A stretch of 64,000 nt of DNA from contig OX485806.1 of the NCBI GenBank assembly GCA_950295325.1, positions 24,800,001 through 24,864,000 of the forward strand, given 5' to 3'. Positions 57,296-64,000 of this stretch are shown in pieces. The notes under the pieces were generated by a model, which was given only the letters and a program-made list of their open reading frames with translations, ran no database searches and was not told the DNA's origin. This stretch comes from Polytrichum commune (lineage: Eukaryota; Streptophyta; Polytrichopsida; Polytrichales; Polytrichaceae). Position numbers and translations under genes: made by a program. Position 1 is the stretch's first letter, and each line of letters starts with the position of its first letter.

Positions 57296-59247
57296 TCTAA
57301 GTTGTTTGTGTCTAACTTTGATTTGCTGGTCTTGCCTCATTCTAATTGCAACCTTTTAAGTCTATTCGTGCATTATTTATCGGGTAAGGCAAGGACCATA
57401 GGCAATCGAATATGCAGTAATTACCAAGTTAGGAATAAACTTGTTTGTTATTGCCTCACCGAATTAATTATAGGGAATGTAATAGCAAGGTGAGAGGTTT
57501 CGAGGCCATTGTCTGCGAGAGATATGGTTCGAGAGAATAGCCTTAGGTTCTGCTGATCATTACAGATAACGATGTCGGGTAGAGAGGGGTCCGCTTTGGG
57601 AAAGCACTGGGCTTTTGGCTGCAACTAGATTTGCTTGCCGGACCGTCAAATCTTCTTGTCTTCAAAAGTCTCGGTCTTCAATTTCTTCAAAAATTTAACC
57701 TCTTTCCCATTGGCCTATCATGTTGCGGCTCTAAACGGGTTAAGGGTAAGGGTAGGGTAATAAGAAAACACAGGCCTCGGACAGGTAAAACAGGATGTCA
57801 AAACACGAGCTAACGTCCGACAAATTGGCTCCTAAACTTTCAAACCCACGGTGACCAGCAATCGCGCCTCACCAATGGGAACAATAGAATACAACCTTGT
57901 GGGTCATCAATCCCACTTCGTTGTCACAAACACGAAATGAGGTTTTTATGGTTTCCCACAAAAAAACCCGCAACAGTTTTACGATGCAAAGAAATTCAAG
58001 TACAACTAGCCTCCAAATCCGGCTGGGAATCACAAACCACAACACACTTGAATCAGGGTTGTCTATCCCGACGTCATGACGGTGTCGTGCCGTCATGACG
58101 TGTCGTGTCGTGACAGAGGGGTCCGTCACGACACAATAAGGTCCACGTAGGGTCAACCTAGGGGGCAGCTAGTAGGGTGGGTAAAATACTTACCTTCTTG
58201 CCAAGGTGGCGTCGTATGTGGCAGAAAAGGCCGACGTGGACGTGGATATGCCTAGCGCCAGGTAAACCATTTTGCCATTCTGTTATCATTCTGTTAAAAT
58301 CAAAGTAGTAAAATATGACTAAGGAGTGTGTGGAGCGGACGGGGGACGAGGGTGGGGCGGACGGGGGGGGGGGGGGTGGGAATGGGGAAGGAGTCACCCT
58401 TACTGACCGATTCCTTCGCCCTCGTCCATCAATTTTCTTGCCTCCTTGTGAGACCAATGTTCCAGATTCATCCCCTGACAATGCGGCAACAATGGCATGC
58501 CTAAGATTGGATTCAGAATTGAAAACAACACCCAGCTTGCTGAAGTTGATGGCCTCGAGGATGAGGCAGCCACGGCCACATTCTGTTGGTGTTTGATCCA
58601 ATACGCCAAATTCCTCCCTTCCCTGTTCACTTCTCGCCCCAAATGCTAGTTCCTTGCTGAATTGTGTTCGGCATCCTACGTCCCGCATCAGATCCATTTC
58701 CTAGCCTCCTAAAGGTGGATGCACCGGCAGGCTCCAGCCCCCTGTACCCCTTGCCTCTCGGCTGCCATCTCTCCTTCAGGTCATCCTCCTGATATTCCTC
58801 AAAATAGCAGAGAGAGAGCTCTCCCCTAGAGGCCGGCCTCCTTCCTCCGCCCTCGAGGCACACACCCCTGTTTTCGAACCACACAGAGAGTCTCTCTCTC
58901 TCGCCCTCGAGATCCAGGTCCTCCTCCTTTGCACAGAATCCGGGGTTTATATTCAAAACCCCGGGACCCATCCCTAAATGGACTGAGAGGGTCCCAATTC
59001 GAACTCTAAAACCCTGAATTGCAATCCTCGTCTTGAGCTTACCTGCTTCTCATACCCCCTAAATCAATTAAGCTAACCTTCTAATTCTCTAATCACTCGA
59101 AAACCTAGCCTTAACCTAACTTTGGTCTACCCTACCAAACATCACTCTTTTTATGTTTTGAATAAATAAACTAAGATCAAAATCAAATATCAAAAAATCC
59201 CTAAGGGTTAATGACACATGTGGGCACCGTTTTTTGGCTCACACTTT
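57296..59247 (-). mobile_element. Probable LTR (minus orientation), boundaries uncertain
   Basis: At 59247, read on the minus strand, the sequence starts TGTGAGCC...GGTGCCCACATGTG. It closely resembles the starts of the LTRs at 60077 and 62994, including the short palindrome. On the minus strand a TATA-like GAATATAAAC lies near 58946-58955, followed by CT/GA-rich leader sequence. The other end is not certain; TGTCTAAC at 57314 would make a ~1.93-kb unit. ORFs of 114 and 179 codons (58158-58971, minus) are Pro-, Arg- and Gly-rich without a motif. A poly-G run lies at 58363-58376. Confidence 0.45.
58071..58101. repeat. Perfect 12-bp inverted repeat ACGTCATGACGG
   Basis: The arms 58071-58082 and 58090-58101 flank the 7-nt loop tgtcgtg, itself repeated downstream. 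The arms contain TGACG/CGTCA words like plant bZIP (TGA-type) sites. It lies in the putative LTR. Confidence 0.7.
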
Positions 59248-59529
59248 GGTATCAAGACAAAAATGGGTTACTCCTACAAGACTATTGACTATGGTTGTGC
59301 CTATGCTTGCGCACCGCACTTGGTCCAATTAAAATGATCTCACTGCCAGTCTATTGACCGGGTAAACAAAGTGAGGTGAGTGACTGTCATAAATGCATGT
59401 ATATTTTGGAGCGCTTCAAAGTTTTTCCCCATCTCTTTGACCTAATAATCAATCTTAATCCGAAATGGAGTGAAATAGCTTTGTACTTCCTTCAACAAAA
59501 CTTATCTGAGACACCTAGATGATATATAG
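59248..59529. other. Unassigned interval between LTR-like block and retrotransposon piece
   Basis: It contains TTTGGTATCAAGAC at 59249-59262, similar to a plant LTR primer-binding site, but on the wrong side for the minus-strand LTR start. Nothing else is recognised. Confidence 0.3.
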
Positions 59530-60076
59530 GCCACCTTTTAAGTCTTCCCTGATTGTTACCCTGGTTGTTGTTGAAGCCAAAAACTACACCACAGTGATAT
59601 ACTACATGCTTGATATTTTAGGCGGGGGAGGTGGTAGGACCCTCCATATTTTGTTGTGATATATTTGGTTAGGCCTTGGTAGATTTGGCCTAGTTGGCCT
59701 TGGTTGTTAAGGGCATTTAGTAATTGTTCACTAATATAGTTGATGTATTCAAGGAGGAGGGATGTGGTATAAATGCCAAAATCCTCGTTGGGAAGGTGGG
59801 TGAGTATGTTCGCTGTGCTTTGGGGTAGGTTGCATATTTCTTTGGTTAGCTTACTAAGGATTTTGTCAGATTTTTTGATGTCTGGTTTGGAAAATGGGGC
59901 TGCATAGTAGGCGTAGGCTATTCTTGGTTTTAACACTGTGTTGAGGATGTGTATTTTTTGCTTAATCGTGGCTAGGGATATCATTAATAGTTTGCTTTGT
60001 TTTTTGGCTTTTTCAAGGGTATTATTTTTTTGGATGTTCCACTTTAGGGAGGGGACAAGATGGATGCCAAGGTATG
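59530..60076 (-). pseudogene. Older Dualen-like retrotransposon, piece 3 (RT thumb region)
   Basis: The minus-strand ORF of 59556-60101 reads 'HTYLGIHLVPSLKWNIQ', 'KPRIAYAYYAAPFSKPDIKK', 'EICNLPQSTANILTHLP' and 'KYGGSYHLPRLKYQ'. These match residues just after RT motif D of the 11.6-kb element. It is cut at 60076 by the solo LTR and resumes at 62099 ('EPYT'). It is collinear with the pieces at 43-45 and 57 kb, so probably part of the same old element. Confidence 0.85.
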
Positions 60077-60393
60077 TGTGAGCCCAATATTGTGCCCACA
60101 TTTGAAGTTAACTTTAAGAAAACAACAAAACCTTAGGATTAGTAATTGTTTTGAGTTAATTGAGAGTAGACAAGGATTTAAGCTTCAGAAGTTACATAGA
60201 GTTAAGTTAAGGGACAATTCTAGGACACCTAGTTGAAAAACCAAAAAGAAATTAAGTTGTTAATTATGTATTAGGAGAGTCTTAGGCTAATAGTGCAAAA
60301 GGTCAAGGAAGGCTTCCGGAAGGAGCCAACCGGAATTAAGAATGTCAGCTGAATTGTAGTTAGGTTTTCATAGGGCTCCCGGGAGTCGGAGGC

Positions 60394-60424
<31 letters not shown>

Positions 60425-62098
60425 GACGCAGTGCTGCTGGTTGCCGGAGCCAGGCGGAAGCGCTTGCGAAATTGGGACCTGGTTGAGAGCTGGGAATGCG
60501 AGAAACAGGAGGGAGCAGGCAGTGGCAGAGCGCCACTAGGCAGGGAATTCGGCAGCAACCACATCTTGTGGACAGATTGGGAGCCTTCCCAAGGTCCGAC
60601 TAGGGAGTAATCTGGAGGTGGCCACTGCCTCGAAGCATAAACCAACATCGTCGACGAACCAGGCCAGGTGGGAGCGGCAGCTTGTCAATGCGAGGTCAAC
60701 GGTGATCTCGAGCTCATGAGGGTGGGTTGTCGGTGAAGAAGTCAGCTCGGGGACAGTTCACGAATGCCATACTTGTGAGGGGCGGCCACTTAACAGTTGA
60801 GAGGAATCACCGCTAAAGTGGGCGGTTTAAGCTCCCGAGGGAGACAGACGGTCCTGGAAGGTTCACTGATGGTCCTTCCGATGTGGATGGTGGTTTGGTT
60901 GCGGTTCCTGTTTTATTTTCTTAGTTGTTGCTGTTGTGAGTTCTTGGGGTGAGCGCTGCTAATCGGAATAGAGGAGGCTTGCGGTGGAGGGGTAAACTAA
61001 TGCCGTTTTGAGGTGGCCAACTTCTTGAGAGAAACTTGGCAGAGTTTGGAAAGGAAGTTGGGTGTGAGCTACGGCTGCCAGGAGGGAGCTGGCTACAAGC
61101 GAGTGGCGACTGTGCTGGGGATGAGCCGAAGCTACAAAACCAACACCTCTGTAGCAAGCCATAGTATTCCGTGGGGATTACGCCCAGTTGTTGCTACTGC
61201 AGAAGGTCAGCAGGACGAGGAGAGGCTGCATAGGGCATTCACAACCACTATACTCACCTGCACTCGGGTCCAGGAAAAATTCACATGGCTGCCAGCATTG
61301 AATCACAGGTGGCAGCGCATGGATTTTTGGCACTAAACCCAAATTGATTTATGCAGTGCCCACTCACGAGTGCAGCGGTAGTTGGTTTCCTCTTTATCGG
61401 ACAATGGCAGAGGCAGGTGTAGCCTTCAATGCCGCAGCTAGGCAGGGCTCTAAAAGTGAGGGAGTGATAGGTTCATCTGGGCAGGAGGAGAGCAAGGTGG
61501 TAGCGAGCTGGCCCAAGACAGAGCAGAGGTGATCAGAGGCCAACACTAGAGTGGGTTGGCTGCAGGAACGAGGAGAAGTGTTGTTGGAACAGGGGCTATG
61601 ACTCCCCCCCCCCCCCATCACAACTCGGTACACTGGGGAGCTGTGGAGCTCAAACCAGGTGGCGAGAGGGATTATGGGCACAGGGGAGGAGACCAACAAT
61701 TAGTAATAGGAAAATAATCCGGGCAGTTAGGGTGTTAAGTAGGACATAGGGGGTGTGATTAGGTGGGAATTAGTTGATTTGAATTGTGAGCACGAGAGAG
61801 TTGTGTGTTACCTCAGCTTGACCTTTAGGCTACTAGGAATTAGATTGTGTGACTAGACGAATGCTTAAGTGTGGAAGTTGGATTTGATGAGTAACAGTGT
61901 TTTGTAACACTCATAAAAGGTGAACATTAATGAATGTTGGCCACTCATTTTTGGTTGAATAACATTGCATGAGCTGTATTCATATCATTGACACAAGGGG
62001 AGTAAGTTCCAATGGTGTAACGAGGATACTTAACTTTGTGTGAGTCATAAGCCTTCACCCGGATTACGACGCATAAGAGTGGAGATTTAGGGTTGACA
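60077..62098 (+). mobile_element. Solo LTR, 2022 bp
   Basis: It begins TGTGAGCCCAATATTG and ends GATTTAGGGTTGACA (TG...CA). It is flanked by identical 5-bp duplications GTATG (60072-60076, 62099-62103), and the host reading frame (retrotransposon RT) resumes across it. No second copy of the start is present inside and there are no gag or pol motifs, so it is a solo LTR or an extreme deletion derivative. It contains a (TC)n tract at 60393-60424 and a 13-nt C run at 61604-61616. ORFs of 60-125 codons inside are not recognised. Confidence 0.85.
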
Positions 62099-62993
62099 GT
62101 ATGTGTATGGTTCGTTTTGTGTGAGGATAGGGAGGGGTTGGTTTTTTAAGTAGATATGTTGTGCTTGTATCTATGCTTTGAAGAGGGTGGGCTTTAATTT
62201 TGATTTGTTTGGGCATCCTGTGATTGCACACTTAGAGAGGTTGAGGTCTACCTGTGCTCATTCTAAGAATTTTTGGAGTTTGTGGATTTGTGGTTGGATG
62301 TGTGTTATGTTATCTGTGAGGATGGCAAGGTGGTCGGCATAAGCTATAGTGTTACATGTGGTTGTTGATGTCTTGAGGTGATATCCTAGGTTGTCTTTCT
62401 CTAGCCACCTGAGGAGTGGATCTAAGAAAATGATAAAGAGATAGGGGCTTAGGGTATCGCCTTGGATGGTGTCTTTATTGATCTGGACGGGTGGAGTTGT
62501 TCCAAAGTGGTTGTTATAGAAGGAGGTGATTGAATTTGTATATATGTTGCCTATTAGTTCAAGGGCGTCTCGGGGATATTCTAAGTCCTCCATTAGTGTA
62601 AGGAGTCTTGCATGATCTATGGATCCAAAGTTGTTTCTAAAGTCTATGTAGGTAATATAGATATCCTTGTTAGTTAAGTGAGCGTCTTCTAGTGTTGTTA
62701 TTATCGTTTGGATTTGCCAGGTTGTTTTCCTTTGTGGTGTGAAACCCTCTTGGCTAAAGTGTTTTATTTTGTATTTTTTGCCGTAACTTGTAAGGAGCGC
62801 AGTGAGTGTGCTGGTGTATAGTTATAAATGGTGTTGGCCAGAGCGATCGGTCTATAGTTGGTAAGTGATAATGGGTCTTTTTCTGTGGAGGAGTATGGTT
62901 TTGTTGTGTTTCCAATATTGGGGTATGTTTTTTTGGTGATAGCATTGACGAAAGAAGAGAGAAAACATGTTATGAAAGGTTGGATGAAGGGTT
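62099..62993 (-). pseudogene. Older Dualen-like retrotransposon, piece 4 (RT palm)
   Basis: The minus strand reads 'NYRPIALANTIY' near 62850, 'MEDLEYPRDALELIGNIYTNS' near 62560, 'QGDTLSPYLFIIFLDPLLRWL' near 62430 and 'IAYADHLAILTDN' near 62330 (YADH in place of YxDD). It ends at the LTR start at 62994. Frameshifts are frequent. Confidence 0.85.
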
Positions 62994-63363
62994 TGTGAGC
63001 CCAAAATGGTGCTCACATGTGTTCTTAATTCTTCGAGACCATTAGAAGTTATGTTTTAATGTTTATTGATTATTCACAAAAATATAAGAAGAGTGAAGCT
63101 TGAAAGAAGTTATGTTTAAGCATTAGGCTTGTGTGGAGTGGATTGATTAGAAGATTAGTAGTGTGAGGAAGTTTCTTAGTCGGTGAGCGTAGTAGGTGGA
63201 GAACCAAAGGTAGTTCCTTAAGTTAAATGTTTGAATTAAGATCTATGTTGTTCGTTTGAGGGACAAAGACTTAGAAGATAAGATGAGAGCCTACAAAGTA
63301 GAAGAGGATTACAAAGGGATTATCTTGAGCCTTGGGGTGCTCACCTACTCCCTCTCAACTCAC

Positions 63364-63370
63364 TATATAA
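63364..63370 (+). promoter_or_regulatory. TATA box of the LTR
   Basis: CACTATATAAGCC followed by a CT-rich leader ('cttccctctctcttcttc') has the form of a plant core promoter. Transcription would start about 30 bases downstream. Confidence 0.55.
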
Positions 63371-63879
63371 GCCCTCATTCTTCCCTCTCTCTTCTTCTTT
63401 TCTTCGTGCTCCTTGGCACCCCACGTGTTATAAGTGTGGGTGTGTAGGAAGCAAGATAGGAGCACGTGTGTGTGCATGATTTTAGGGTGAAGATCCAAGA
63501 CTAGTTAGCCTTGAGGTGGGCTTGACTTCTTGTTAGGAGTAGTTTGGGTTGGAAGAATTTAGAGTGTGATTTATAGTCTTCAAATTGTAGTACTTGGATT
63601 CATGATATCCATACTTATAATTATTTAGACTTACAAGGTTATGATTATGAAATATTGGAGCATTTAGTTTTGTTGTATTTAGAAATTATATTTATGAAGT
63701 ATTGGTGCATCTAGTATTGTTGGGAATTGCAAGTTTACATTTACATTTAAGAGTGATTGTTGGGATGTAGCATTTGACTTAATGCACTTAGAGATAAGTG
63801 TTTAGCTCATAGTGTTCAATCTATAGTATTTAGATTTATAACATTTAGATTTCTAATGTTTAGATTTATAGTGTTTAAG

Positions 63880-64000
63880 TTTGTTGGGTTAGTGGTTATG
63901 CCATAAGCTGGGTTTATATAGGCTGGGTTAGTAATTAGGCCATAAGTTGGGTTTATATAGGATTGGGTTAGTGGTTAGGCCATAAGATGGGTTTATATAA
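63880..64000 (+). repeat. 39-40 bp tandem repeat, three units, continuing past the edge
   Basis: 'gggtttatata' occurs at 63910, 63949 and 63989, each preceded by 'ttaggccataag'-like sequence. Upstream (63780-63890) are shorter 'atttagatttatag' iterations. Confidence 0.85.

Larger units (their letters stand above)
62994..64000 (+). mobile_element. LTR retrotransposon end (5' LTR or solo LTR), runs off the window
   Basis: It starts TGTGAGCCCAAAATGGTGCTCACATG, homologous to the starts at 60077 and (minus) 59247, and interrupts retrotransposon sequence. It contains a plant-like core promoter near 63364. The right end and target duplication lie outside. Confidence 0.7.

Noticed and set aside
58158..58971. 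179- and 114-codon minus-strand ORFs as host genes
   Set aside because: Low-complexity Pro/Gly/Arg content, no motif, and location inside a putative LTR with a poly-G run.
59249..59262. TTTGGTATCAAGAC as a primer-binding site of an LTR element
   Set aside because: It matches only the first part of the usual sequence, and the adjacent LTR terminus reads better as the start of a minus-strand LTR.
1..64000. CRISPR arrays, bacterial operons or phage genes
   Set aside because: The tandem arrays have no spacers, and the transposon types and promoters are eukaryotic.

Overview
The window reads as transposon-dominated, AT-rich nuclear DNA from a plant with a large genome. It holds hAT, MULE foldback, CACTA, PIF/Harbinger and Tc1-type DNA elements or their remains, LTRs with plant-type TATA boxes, many MITE-like repeats and microsatellites. 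I found no convincing host protein-coding gene, tRNA, rRNA or CRISPR array. The host group is inference. The main retroelement has the dual-endonuclease layout that I know from Dualen/RandI elements of green algae, so a seed-free land plant or streptophyte alga is plausible, but the sequence does not prove it.

Layout. 1-8.8 kb: short dispersed repeats, a PIF/Harbinger transposase relic, and a decayed minus-strand non-LTR retrotransposon (3115-7685) carrying a MITE whose inverted twin lies at 8170-8515. 8.8-29.6 kb: dispersed repeats, a non-autonomous hAT element with an exact 8-bp target duplication (16714-17925), a Tc1-type transposase pseudogene (about 20700-21650, minus), a TTA-flanked MITE (21998-22404) and a ~300-bp tandem array. 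29.6-43 kb: a 1.1-kb MULE foldback, a CACTA foldback MITE with an exact 3-bp duplication, a Tourist-type MITE, minisatellites built around AACCGGTT, a hairpin, and a short copy of the retrotransposon 3' tail.

43-64 kb is a nested retroelement pile-up. An old minus-strand non-LTR element (pieces 43062-45404, 57026-57295, 59530-60076, 62099-62993) has been split by an 11.6-kb plus-strand relative (45405-57025, 13-bp target duplication), by a 2-kb solo LTR (60077-62098, 5-bp duplication), by an LTR-like block (about 57296-59247) and by another LTR running off the right edge.

The 11.6-kb element is the centre of interest. ORF1 encodes an RRM-like, coiled-coil protein. ORF2 is about 8.9 kb and encodes, in order: a repetitive basic N-terminal region, a canonical 2A-type ribosome-skipping motif, an AP-type endonuclease, a reverse transcriptase, a Cys/His cluster, an unexpected methyltransferase-like domain, an RNase H, and a CCHC plus restriction-like (PD-D/E-XK) endonuclease. 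Its coding strand is strikingly poor in G. ORF2 of this copy is broken by about five frameshifts and three in-frame stops, so the copy is dead, but every domain can be read and partly cross-checked against the older copies.
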